NCBI GenBank assembly: GCA_031551515.1
Contig: JAVBNL010000028.1
Span: forward strand, 7,077 to 71,076
Length of the DNA stretch: 64,000 bases
Origin: FLUQ01 sp031551515
GTDB taxonomy: Bacteria > Desulfobacterota > Desulfovibrionia > Desulfovibrionales > Desulfovibrionaceae
Direction: 5' to 3'
Of the stretch, positions 53,228 through 62,218 are shown in pieces (positions within the stretch are counted from its first letter, which is position 1; every line of letters starts with the position of its first letter). The translations under genes were made by a program, and so were the position numbers. The notes beneath the pieces are model-generated. The model saw only the letters and a program-made list of their open reading frames with translations, did no database searches and was not told the origin of the DNA.

Positions 53228-54193
53228 ATGCTTACCCTCGCGCGGGCGTTGCGAACCGAAGAACCCCGCATTGACGCTGTATTACAGGCCCAAATAGCCG
53301 AACTGCCTCCGTTGGTGCGCCCGGTTGCGGCCCATACTCTGAATGCGGGCGGCAAACGCCTGCGCCCTTTGCTTTGTGTCTTCATGGGCAAGCTTTTCGG
53401 CTGCGATCACCCCGACATTTACACCCTGGCCGTTGCTGTCGAATTTTTTCACGTGGCCACCCTGATGCACGACGACCTCTTGGATAACGCCGCCACCCGC
53501 CGGGGCAAACCTTCCGCGCACACCGAGTTCAGCCCCACCGAGGCGGTGCTCGGCGGCGACGCTATGCTGGCCCACGCCGCGAAAATGGTGGCGGGCCTGG
53601 ACAACACCCGCCTTTCCCGCTGCTTTGCCGAAGCCGTTTTGCAAACAGCCACCGGGGAGATCGCTGAATTCGCAAGCCAGGGCGACATTGACCTTAGCCG
53701 TGAAACCTATCTTGCGATAATCACCGGCAAAACCGCCTGGAGCCTGCGCGCGGCCTGCGAACTGGCGGCCATACGCAGCGGCGGTTCCGACGACGAAATC
53801 GCTTCTGCCGCCCTTTTCGGACTGGAGTTGGGCGTCGCCTTCCAGATCGTTGACGACGCCCTGGATATCGCCCCTTCCAAAACCATCGGCAAACCGGCCG
53901 GCGGCGATTTGCGCGAACGCAAATGCACGCCCCTGATCCGCTTTTACCGCGAAACGCTGAGCCCGGAAGAAGACGCCTCTTTCGCCTCGAAATTCAAAGC
54001 CGGCTCGTTTACCGACGCCGAGGCGGAAGCTATTATTAAAGCCATGCGCAAGGCCGGCTGCGACGAAAAAACCCGGGCTCTCGCCGCAGAGCATCTGGCC
54101 CGCGCCACCAAGGCCCTTTCAGCATTGCCAGCCGGGGCGATACGCGATACTTTGGCCCTGGTTTCCGATTATATCCGGACGCGCGGCCACTAG
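53228..54193 (+). CDS. ispB: Polyprenyl diphosphate synthase (long-chain, quinone side chain)
   Basis: A 321-residue isoprenyl synthase with the first aspartate-rich motif HDDLLDNAATRRGKP and the second FQIVDDALDIAP; NAGGKRLRPLL is conserved. It makes the menaquinone tail. It lies 15 bases after mqnB, which fits a quinone operon. Product chain length cannot be read reliably. Confidence 0.92.
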   Translation: MLTLARALRTEEPRIDAVLQAQIAELPPLVRPVAAHTLNAGGKRLRPLLCVFMGKLFGCDHPDIYTLAVAVEFFHVATLMHDDLLDNAATRRGKPSAHTEFSPTEAVLGGDAMLAHAAKMVAGLDNTRLSRCFAEAVLQTATGEIAEFASQGDIDLSRETYLAIITGKTAWSLRAACELAAIRSGGSDDEIASAALFGLELGVAFQIVDDALDIAPSKTIGKPAGGDLRERKCTPLIRFYRETLSPEEDASFASKFKAGSFTDAEAEAIIKAMRKAGCDEKTRALAAEHLARATKALSALPAGAIRDTLALVSDYIRTRGH

Positions 54194-54228
54194 CCGGCGC
54201 GTTTCCCCTTCAGCCAGACGGAAAACTT

Positions 54229-56751
54229 ATGACGGAAGCAAAGCCGGCCTCTCCCGCGACAGTGCCGTCCGCCGGGTCGCCCATCGAGTTCATGGATCAC
54301 ACTCTGGAACTGGCCTTTCCTCCGGCTCTTGCGCAGCTGGTCCAGTCGCTGATGAGCCCCATGCCGGATTTCGCGACCATCAGCCACTATCTGGCCATGG
54401 ACCCGGCGCTCGCCGCGGCCGTTCTGAACATCGCCAACTCTCCCGTTTACGGGTTTTCGCTGAAAATTACCGACATCCAACGGGCGGCCATTGCGCTGGG
54501 CACCCGTGAGCTGTTCAAGCTGGTCATCGCCCTGGCCATACAAAAACGTCTGCACGGCATGATCAAGCGCAGTCCCGAAGCGCAGTTCGCCGACTGGCGC
54601 ATCACCCTCTGGGGCGCCATCGCGGCCGAAGAAATAGCCATGACCCTGGCGCCGGACAATACGGCCGAAGCTTATCTGGGCACGTTGCTCAAAGATTTGC
54701 CGCTGATGCTCGCCCTATGCCGCGACGACGCCCCCGACTGGCTGAGCGCCGCTCCTCTGATAACCCTGTGCGGCGACGAGCAGACCGAGCGCGAGTTGCA
54801 GCTTTGGGGCGCGAAACACGGCGCCCTTGCCGGACGCGTGCTGGAACGGTGGCACTTTTCGTCGGACATGGTCCAGGCTGTCACCGCGCATCACGACACC
54901 TATGACGCCGGGCAGTCACCGCTGGCCCGGTGCATTTCGCTCGCCACCCGCTGGGCGGAGCTTTTGCACGGCAATACGGACCACATCGCGCCGCTGGCCG
55001 CTTTTGAGGTGACCCTTGCCGCCGCCCTTTCGCTGTCCGCGGCGGAAATGGAAAATCTGCGCCAGCGCTGCTCCACCCTGTACAAAGCCATGCTGCCGCA
55101 GCTTGGCGTGCAGGAAGCGCCCAGCCACACGCGTTTTTACGAATACACCCTGCCGACGCTGCAAAACCTGTATTTTCTCAGCCTTGAGCTGTTTGCCGAA
55201 GAAGACGGCCTGCCCGGCATGGCCCGGCGGTTGCGCCATCAATTGCGCCTGCACTGGGGCATAGACGAGTGGGAACTGGGCTTGCGTATTCAAGACAGCG
55301 CCTTGTTTTTACTGTACCGCTGCTCGAAAAACGCTTCCGCGCCCACGGAAGCAGGCCCCCTGGACCCCGCTGAAATCAAGTGGACTCAAGGGCTGGAGCG
55401 TTTCGCCTTCATCGCATCCGGCAACCACTGGGGGCAGATCAGGCTGCCCGCGGCGGCGGCGCGAAAGGCGCGGGAAAACCTCGCGCTCTATTTCCATTTC
55501 GTCAGCGTCATGCTTGACCGCTACCACAAAGTGCGTTCCCGGCGCGAAAAACAGGCCGACACCATGCAGGCCCTGCCCATCGGCGTGGCCAGGCTTGATG
55601 CTGCCGGGCAGTTCATCGACGCCAACCAGACCCTGCTGCAAATGTTCGGTCTGCCCGGCGTGCCCCAGCGCATGCCGGTCATGGCTCTTTTGCAGCACCG
55701 TTTCGCCACGGATATTCGCCAGGAATGGCAAGAATTCATCGCCGGGGGCGCCCCGCTGTACAGCAGGGTCATGCAGCCCCGGGTTCTGGACCCCGACTAT
55801 CCCGGCGGCCTTGTGCTGCTGGTGCACCGTCTGCGCGACAAAGACAACGAATTTTTGCTGCTGCTTGAAGACGCGGGCAAGTTTTCAGACCTGCAGGGTT
55901 CGGCCATGCGTTACGGCCAGTTCATCGACCGCGTTCTTGCCGCTCTGCCCGGTTTTATTATGGCGGTGGACGAAGACGGCGCCGTGACCTGGGCCTCGCC
56001 CCGGGGCAAAAACCTGATGGGCAAAAGCCTTTTCAACTTCGCGAAACCGGCCACCGCCTTTTTCCAGGCGCCCTGGAACAAAAGCTTTTTGGCCGGGCTG
56101 CACCAGACGACGATCATGGACGTGCGGCTGCAAAACGAACCGTCTCAGAACGAACTGTTTGAAATGGTCGCCACCCCCATGCCGGACGCCACGGACCAGT
56201 GCACCCTCATCGTGTTGCGCGACAGAACCGCCCTGCACCATGTTGACGACAAAAGCCGCTTGCAGAGCGTCATGGACCCGATCACCGGCCTCGTTATCCA
56301 CTCCCAGTTCCATCTGGCGCTGGAGCGCGAAGCCGACCGCGCCCGCCACACCGGCAAAGCCTTCGGTGTGATCTTTTGCGATCTTGAAGGATTCAAGCAG
56401 GTCAACGCCATGTACGGGTATCAAACCGGCGACACCGTGCTGCGCCGCGTGGGGGCGGTCATCAGCGCCGTTACGCGCAAAGGCATCGATACGCCCGCCC
56501 GCCTCAGCGGCGACGATTTTGCCGTTGTCATAGGCAGTGCTTCCCGCGAACTGCTTGAGAACATGGCGGCCAAAATTCAGCAGGGTGTGCAGTCGGCCTG
56601 CAAAGGCTCCGTGCATATGAACTGCGGCCTGATCCTGCTTTCCGGCACCGAAGCCGGCCAGGGCCAGGCGCTTGATGCCGCCAGACAAGCCTGCACCCGC
56701 GCCCGCGCTCTGCCGGGCCGCCTGGAATGGGCCGCCGGAGAGGCCTCGTAA
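54229..56751 (+). CDS. HDOD - PAS - degenerate GGDEF signalling protein
   Basis: An 840-residue soluble protein. HDOD (about 20-215: LAQLVQSLMSPMPDFATISH, LNIANSPVYGFSLKITDIQR) precedes a long helical part. Two PAS-like regions follow (about 445-530, beginning ALPIGVARLDAAGQFIDANQ, and about 560-660). A C-terminal GGDEF-like domain (about 670-835) reads RLSGDDFAVVIG where active cyclases have GG(D/E)EF. The altered signature suggests a sensor or GTP-binding role rather than di-GMP synthesis. It is 36 bases after ispB. Confidence 0.85.
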   Translation: MTEAKPASPATVPSAGSPIEFMDHTLELAFPPALAQLVQSLMSPMPDFATISHYLAMDPALAAAVLNIANSPVYGFSLKITDIQRAAIALGTRELFKLVIALAIQKRLHGMIKRSPEAQFADWRITLWGAIAAEEIAMTLAPDNTAEAYLGTLLKDLPLMLALCRDDAPDWLSAAPLITLCGDEQTERELQLWGAKHGALAGRVLERWHFSSDMVQAVTAHHDTYDAGQSPLARCISLATRWAELLHGNTDHIAPLAAFEVTLAAALSLSAAEMENLRQRCSTLYKAMLPQLGVQEAPSHTRFYEYTLPTLQNLYFLSLELFAEEDGLPGMARRLRHQLRLHWGIDEWELGLRIQDSALFLLYRCSKNASAPTEAGPLDPAEIKWTQGLERFAFIASGNHWGQIRLPAAAARKARENLALYFHFVSVMLDRYHKVRSRREKQADTMQALPIGVARLDAAGQFIDANQTLLQMFGLPGVPQRMPVMALLQHRFATDIRQEWQEFIAGGAPLYSRVMQPRVLDPDYPGGLVLLVHRLRDKDNEFLLLLEDAGKFSDLQGSAMRYGQFIDRVLAALPGFIMAVDEDGAVTWASPRGKNLMGKSLFNFAKPATAFFQAPWNKSFLAGLHQTTIMDVRLQNEPSQNELFEMVATPMPDATDQCTLIVLRDRTALHHVDDKSRLQSVMDPITGLVIHSQFHLALEREADRARHTGKAFGVIFCDLEGFKQVNAMYGYQTGDTVLRRVGAVISAVTRKGIDTPARLSGDDFAVVIGSASRELLENMAAKIQQGVQSACKGSVHMNCGLILLSGTEAGQGQALDAARQACTRARALPGRLEWAAGEAS

Positions 56752-56789
56752 AATCATCACATATTCAATGACAGTAAGGATATAATCGT

Positions 56790-59700
56790 ATGCTGCAACG
56801 TATCGAGACCCGGCTGCGCCCTCAAATCACCGATTCCGTCGGGCAGAACATAGCCCGCGCCATTGCCGCCTCTCTCGGCCTCTTCATCGACGGCGTCGCC
56901 GTGCGCCGGGTGTTTACAGTGGCGGGCCTTACCGAAGCGCAACTGGCGAACTGCCTTGCGAGCGGCGTCTTGCACGACCCGGTGCTGCAGGAAGCAAGCC
57001 TTGCGGCCGCGCCGACCAACGCCGACTGGGTGTTGGAGGTTTCTTTCCGCCCCGGCGTTACCGATAACGAAGGGCGCACCGCCCGCGACACGCTGGCGCT
57101 GGCGCTGGGCATAGCCGACCGCCGCGCCCTGGCCGTATACACCGCCAGCCAGTATCATATCAGCGCCGCGCAAAAAACCCTGACGCGGGACGATGTGGAA
57201 CGCATGGCCCGCGACCTTTTGGCCAACGGGCTGATTCAACGCTGGTCGATCAAAAACGGCGCCGAATGGGCGGCGGAGCCCGGCTTTGCCGCCCAGGCGG
57301 CCCAGGTTTCCGGCCAGGCCATTCGCGAGGTGGTGACCATACCCCTTTCCGGCATGGACGATGCGGCCATGATGGCCTTTTCGCGCGAAAACACTCTGGC
57401 CCTTTCGCTGGAAGAAATGCGCGCCGTCAAAGCGTATTACGCCGACCCCGAAATAAAGGCGCAACGCAAAAGCGCCAATCTGCCGCCGGACCCCACGGAC
57501 GCGGAAATCGAAGTGCTGGCCCAGACCTGGTCCGAGCACTGCAAGCATAAAATCTTCGCCGCCGCCATCAGCTATGAAGACGTCGAGGCGGGCACGAAAG
57601 AAGATATCGACAGCCTGTACAAGACGTATATCAAAGGTTCCACCAAAGCCATTCGCGAACGGATGGGCACGGATGATTTTTGCCGCTCGGTGTTCACCGA
57701 CAACGCAGGGGTGGTGAAGTTCACCGACGACTATGACGTGGCCATCAAGGTCGAAACCCACAACAGCCCTTCCGCGCTTGACCCTTACGGCGGCGCGCTG
57801 ACGGGCATCGTGGGCGTCAACCGCGACCTGATGGGCGTGGGCATGGGCGCATCCATGCTCTGCAACATGGACGTGTTCTGCTTTGCCTCGCCCTTTCACG
57901 AAGGGGAACTGCCTCCGCGCCTGCTGCACCCCCGCAGGGTCTTGGAAGGCGTGCGCGAGGGCGTGGAACACGGCGGCAACAAGTCGGGCATACCCACGGT
58001 CAACGGGTCCGTGGTGTTTGAAGAGCGCTTTTTGGGCAAGCCGCTGGTCTATTGCGGCACCGTGGGCTTACTCCCCGCCGTCATTAACGGCAAGCCGGGC
58101 CACTGGAAAAAAGCCTCGGTAGGCGACGCCATTGTCATGGCCGGCGGCCGCATCGGCAAAGACGGCATTCACGGCGCCACCTTTTCTTCCGAAGAGTTGC
58201 ACGAAGATTCGCCCGCAACGGCCGTGCAGATCGGCGACCCCATCACCCAGCGCAAGCTCTATGACTTCATTCTGGCCGCGCGCGACGCGGGCCTGTACAG
58301 CGCCATCACCGACAACGGCGCGGGGGGCCTGTCTTCATCCGTCGGCGAAATGGCCGGCGATACCGGCGGCTGCCGCCTGGACCTGGCCAAAGCCCCGCTG
58401 AAATACGATGGCCTGCGGCCCTGGGAAATTCTGCTTTCAGAGGCGCAGGAACGCATGACCCTGGCCGTGCCCCAGGCCAAATTACAACGCTTTCTCGCCC
58501 TGGCGGCCGAAATGGACGTGGAGGCCGTGGCGCTGGGCGAATTCACCGACTCCGGCCTGTTCCGGGTGGAATACGACGGCATTCCCGTGGCCCAACTGCA
58601 TATGGATTTCATGCACGACGGCGTGCCCCGCATGCAACTGGAAGCGGTCTGGCAAACGCCCGATTGCGCCAAAGCGGCCAATGACGCCGTCCTTGAGGTT
58701 CCCGCTTCGGGGCAGGGGCAGCTGCTTCGCTCCATGTTGGGCCGCCTGAACATTTGCAGCAAAGAATACCTGATCCGCCAGTATGACCACGAAGTCAAAG
58801 GCGGCAGCGTCATCAAGCCCCTGGTGGGCGTTCTGCGCGACGGCCCCGGCGATGCGGCCGTGATGCGCCCCCTGCTGGACAGAGACGAAGGCATAACTCT
58901 GTCCCACGGCATCTGCCCCAAGTTCAGCGACTACGACACTTACTGGATGATGGCCAACGCCGTGGACGAAGCGGTGCGCGGCTCCGTCGCCGTGGGCGCC
59001 GACCCCATGCGGCTGGCCGGGGTGGACAACTTCTGCTGGTGCGACCCGGTGCAGTCCGAACGCACCCCTGACGGGCGCTATAAACTGGCCCAACTGGTGC
59101 GGGCCAACACGGCCCTGGCGGAATTCTGCCTGGCGTACAACACGCCGTGCGTCTCCGGCAAAGACTCCATGAAAAACGACTACACCGGCGGCGGAGTCAA
59201 GATTTCCATCCCCCCCACCGTGCTGTTCACCGTGCTGGGCGTCATCCCCGACGTTACCCGCGCGGTTTCCAGCGACTGGAAAAAACCCGGCGAAGCCGTG
59301 TATTTGCTGGGCGAAACCTTCCGCGAGCTGGCAGGCAGCGAAATCGCCGCCGAACTGGGCAAAAACGCCTACCGCGTGCCGCGCGTGGACGCCAAAAGCG
59401 CCTTTGCCCGCTACAAAACTCTGTTCACAGCCATCCGTTCCGGCCTGGTCAGCGCCTGCCACGACCTGTCAGACGGCGGCCTGGGCGTCGCGCTGGCTGA
59501 AATGGCCCTGGGCGGCCGCGTGGGCGCCGCCATCGACCTTTCCCGCGTGCCGCTGGGCACGGGCGAGAACATGACCCTTACGGAACTGTTGTACGGCGAA
59601 TCCGCATCGCGCCTGCTGGTGGCCGTGCCCCAGGCGCACACGGCGAAGTTTGAGGCCCTCTTCGCGGGCCAGGCCTGCGCCCGCATCGGCGAAACCACGG

Positions 59701-59798
59701 CGGGCAAAGAGCTGACCATGACGCAGGGCAGCGCGGCCGTTTTGGCCGAATCTGTGGAAGCTCTGGCGACCGCGTTCAAGGCGACGCTGGACTGGTAA
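56790..59798 (+). CDS. purL: Phosphoribosylformylglycinamidine synthase with fused PurS-like N-terminus
   Basis: A 1002-residue enzyme of purine synthesis (FGAR to FGAM). The N-terminal about 175 residues resemble PurS-like halves, and the rest is two AIRS-type domains. QTWSEHCKHKIF, VKVETHNSPSALDPYGGA, GNKSGIPTVNGSVVFEERFL, TDNGAGGLSSSVGEMAGDTG and CVSGKDSMKNDY are signature blocks. There is no C-terminal glutaminase, so a separate PurQ must supply ammonia. It is 38 bases after the HDOD gene. Confidence 0.94.
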   Translation: MLQRIETRLRPQITDSVGQNIARAIAASLGLFIDGVAVRRVFTVAGLTEAQLANCLASGVLHDPVLQEASLAAAPTNADWVLEVSFRPGVTDNEGRTARDTLALALGIADRRALAVYTASQYHISAAQKTLTRDDVERMARDLLANGLIQRWSIKNGAEWAAEPGFAAQAAQVSGQAIREVVTIPLSGMDDAAMMAFSRENTLALSLEEMRAVKAYYADPEIKAQRKSANLPPDPTDAEIEVLAQTWSEHCKHKIFAAAISYEDVEAGTKEDIDSLYKTYIKGSTKAIRERMGTDDFCRSVFTDNAGVVKFTDDYDVAIKVETHNSPSALDPYGGALTGIVGVNRDLMGVGMGASMLCNMDVFCFASPFHEGELPPRLLHPRRVLEGVREGVEHGGNKSGIPTVNGSVVFEERFLGKPLVYCGTVGLLPAVINGKPGHWKKASVGDAIVMAGGRIGKDGIHGATFSSEELHEDSPATAVQIGDPITQRKLYDFILAARDAGLYSAITDNGAGGLSSSVGEMAGDTGGCRLDLAKAPLKYDGLRPWEILLSEAQERMTLAVPQAKLQRFLALAAEMDVEAVALGEFTDSGLFRVEYDGIPVAQLHMDFMHDGVPRMQLEAVWQTPDCAKAANDAVLEVPASGQGQLLRSMLGRLNICSKEYLIRQYDHEVKGGSVIKPLVGVLRDGPGDAAVMRPLLDRDEGITLSHGICPKFSDYDTYWMMANAVDEAVRGSVAVGADPMRLAGVDNFCWCDPVQSERTPDGRYKLAQLVRANTALAEFCLAYNTPCVSGKDSMKNDYTGGGVKISIPPTVLFTVLGVIPDVTRAVSSDWKKPGEAVYLLGETFRELAGSEIAAELGKNAYRVPRVDAKSAFARYKTLFTAIRSGLVSACHDLSDGGLGVALAEMALGGRVGAAIDLSRVPLGTGENMTLTELLYGESASRLLVAVPQAHTAKFEALFAGQACARIGETTAGKELTMTQGSAAVLAESVEALATAFKATLDW

Positions 59799-59803
59799 AA
59801 ATC

Positions 59804-59903
59804 TGGATCCCCGCCTGCGCGGGAATGACGGGTGCTTATAACGCTTGCGACACAAACCATTGTGTCACCGGGCGTCATCCCCGCGCAGGCGGGGATCCAG
59901 TGT
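59804..59903. repeat. Inverted pair of CTGGATCCCCGCC elements
   Basis: The left arm begins CTGGATCCCCGCCTGCGCGG and the right arm ends CCGCGCAGGCGGGGATCCAG; the arms are about 28 bases and nearly perfectly complementary around 44 bases. Repeats of this wording are widespread in proteobacterial intergenic DNA. Confidence 0.75.
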
Positions 59904-59924
59904 CTTTGGGCTTTGTCAGCAGCC

Positions 59925-59962
59925 TCAGGTCTCGGTTTACGCCGAGGCCTGTTTTTGTTGTC
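59925..59962 (+). terminator. Intrinsic terminator after purL
   Basis: CAGGTCTCGG pairs with CCGAGGCCTG around TTTACG, followed by TTTTTGTTGT. Confidence 0.65.
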
Positions 59963-60046
59963 TCAATATAACATACTAAAAAAGTTGTTTTATTGTGTTC
60001 TCGTTTTGAGAAAATATGTTTTAGATTCTCATTTCAAGAATGTCCG

Positions 60047-60919
60047 TCACCGCCCTGTCTGCCGCGCCGCGTACAGGCTTTGCAGCAGCACGGAAACACA
60101 GATCAACCCCAGCCCCACGAAAAACGAAACGTTCAGCTCGCTCGCTTCCCCGAAAATGATCATGGCCAGAATGATGCTGTAGACCGGCTCCAGGTTGAAG
60201 CTCAGACTGACGGTAAACGCGGAGATTTTTTGCAGCGCCTGTATCTCCAGCAAGAACAGCCCGATGGTGCAGACTGAAGAGAGCAGGAAAAGAAATAGCA
60301 CGTCCCACAGCCCCGGCGCAAGGGCGATACCGGGAAAAAGCTTCAGGTACGCCGGAGCGGCCAGGGTCAAAAAGGCGAAACCGCCCGTCATCTGATAAAA
60401 AAGTATGGTCGTTGAGGCGTGCCTTTTGCCAACCCTGTTGACGCTTATGGTAAAAAGGGCGGCAAGGGCGGCGGACAGCACGCCGAGAATGATGCCGGTG
60501 CGGTACCGCGTGTCAAAATGAAAAATCAGGGCGATGCCGCCGACGGTGATCAGACTGAAAAGCAGTTCGCGCAACGATACTTTCTTGCCGCTGCAAAGCG
60601 GTTCAAAAATCGCGGTAAAGAACCCGGTCATGGCAAAGCAGACCACGGCGATGGAAACGTTGGCGTATTTGATGCTGCCGTAAAAGAATATCCAGTGCAC
60701 GGCGATCAGAACGCCCACGCCGCAAAGGGCCAGCACCTCGCGCAGGGGAAGCTTCGGCAGCTTGCCAGCGGCAGGCAGGTACACGCACAGAAGGACGGAG
60801 GTGAGAAGCATGCGCCACCAGACGAGCGGCCCTTCAGGCAATTGGATCAGCTTGCCCAATATTGCCGTCAGCCCGGCAAGCAGAATGGCCACATGCAGTT
60901 TGATAAAGGCGTTGCCCAT
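60047..60919 (-). CDS. EamA/DMT-family permease
   Basis: About 290 residues with ten hydrophobic helices in two similar halves. LVWWRMLLTSVLLCVYLPAA, GSIKYANVSIAVVCFAMTGF, SFNLEPVYSIILAMIIFGEA and LGLICVSVLLQSLYA are typical of the family. Substrates of EamA proteins are metabolites or amino acids; none can be proposed here. ATG at 60919 is favoured. It is convergent with purL. Confidence 0.88.
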   Translation of the reverse strand: MGNAFIKLHVAILLAGLTAILGKLIQLPEGPLVWWRMLLTSVLLCVYLPAAGKLPKLPLREVLALCGVGVLIAVHWIFFYGSIKYANVSIAVVCFAMTGFFTAIFEPLCSGKKVSLRELLFSLITVGGIALIFHFDTRYRTGIILGVLSAALAALFTISVNRVGKRHASTTILFYQMTGGFAFLTLAAPAYLKLFPGIALAPGLWDVLFLFLLSSVCTIGLFLLEIQALQKISAFTVSLSFNLEPVYSIILAMIIFGEASELNVSFFVGLGLICVSVLLQSLYAARQTGR

Positions 60920-61006
60920 CTTCCCACGGCCTCCCGGCGGCGTTGCAAAAAACCGGCCGCACACCGTACGGTGCGCGGCCGGCCGTAGCGCGTGTCGTAA
61001 CGGCTT

Positions 61007-61600
61007 TTACTTGGAGTACAATTCGATGACCAAAATTTCGTTCACGTCGATGGGAATCTCTTCACGGGCCGGAATGCGAATCAGCTTGCCGGCGAGTTCC
61101 GCGCCTTTTTCAACATAAGGCACGCCGAAAGAGCGCGATTCTTGAAAGGCGTCCAGCAACAACTGGTTCTTGCGGGACTTTTCTTTCACGGTGACTTCGT
61201 CGCCTTCGCGCAGGCCGTAAGAGGGAATATCCACCTTCTTGCCGTTGACCAGAATGTGGCCGTGGTTCACGACCTGGCGGGCCTGGCGGATGGAACGGGC
61301 AATGCCCAGGCGATAGACGATGTTGTCCAGGCGGCATTCCAGCGACTGCAGCAGCACGTGACCCGTCACGCCGGAGCTTTTGGTGGCGTTTTCAAGGTAA
61401 CGGACGAACTGCCGTTCCAGCACGCCGTAATAGGCTTTGATTTTCTGCTTTTCCAGCAGTTGCAGACCGTAATCGGAAATTTTCTTGGCCCCGCGCACGC
61501 CTTTTTTGGCGCCGGCGCGGTTCATGGCCTTGGGGTGGCCGCACACGTTCACGCCAAGGCGGCGCGACAGCTTAAACCGGGGTTCTCTACGAGTAGCCAT
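61007..61600 (-). CDS. rpsD: 30S ribosomal protein S4
   Basis: A 197-residue protein with the S4 RNA-binding core: LECRLDNIVYRLGIARSIRQ, VNHGHILVNGKKVDIPSYGL and the N-terminal PRFKLSRRLGVNVCGH. The zinc-binding cysteine set found in some S4 proteins is mostly missing (a single Cys in NVCGHP). It is encoded alone, outside the usual ribosomal protein operon. The 600-base upstream stretch could include a leader for autoregulation. Confidence 0.96.
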   Translation of the reverse strand: MATRREPRFKLSRRLGVNVCGHPKAMNRAGAKKGVRGAKKISDYGLQLLEKQKIKAYYGVLERQFVRYLENATKSSGVTGHVLLQSLECRLDNIVYRLGIARSIRQARQVVNHGHILVNGKKVDIPSYGLREGDEVTVKEKSRKNQLLLDAFQESRSFGVPYVEKGAELAGKLIRIPAREEIPIDVNEILVIELYSK

Positions 61601-62218
61601 AAATACTCCTTGTGGTGCGCGGTGTTCGAACAGTGCCGAAACCTTGCGCGATACGCCAGCCCCGCTTGTGATTTTGGGCCGGCGTGAAAGCGCGGCCGTC
61701 TATGAACGCGCTTTCTGCTGCGGAGCCGCCTTAAGGAGGCAGCGGGCCTACAGCCGCCCTTTTCGCCCGCAGCCACATGGTCCACGGTAAAAAGGGAACG
61801 GCTTGTATAGCCGCGAAGGCTTGCCATGTCAAGTGACTGGCGCAACAAAACCGCCCGGCGCGCGAAAGCGGCTGCCGTGCGCTGCACGGAATGCAGAAAA
61901 AACGAAGAGAAGAATTAAAGCATTTCTTTATGGTGTATTGAAAAATAATACTTATATTAAAAAGCAATACAAGTATTAATTTTCAATACATAACCACATT
62001 ATTTTTCTCCATAACCATCCATTATTTTTCTTTTATATGATAAGATAAATTTGGCATACAGTTATTAAGTAAATACAAAATCAAAAAACTTACTATTTTT
62101 TTTATTGACTACCGGTATACGTGTGGATAATCATTCTAGTACAACAATTCCATAGCACCTTCTCTCACCAAAACGGCAGAGTGCCTGCTGCAACCACGCA
62201 ACCCAAGGGGGGGGGATC
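61601..62218. other. Intergenic region between rpsD and the RTX gene
   Basis: The half nearest rpsD is GC-rich and must hold the rpsD promoter and leader. From about 61915 it becomes AT-rich and holds a 20-bp inverted repeat (61934-61990). A run GGGGGGG sits just before the RTX start. No RNA gene or small frame with support was seen. Confidence 0.5.
61934..61990. promoter_or_regulatory. Long inverted repeat upstream of the RTX gene
   Basis: TGTATTGAAAAATAATACTT (61934-61953) pairs with AAGTATTAATTTTCAATACA (61971-61990) with one mismatch in 20, separated by 17 bases. It could be an operator for a large regulator or a strong AT hairpin. Confidence 0.6.
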
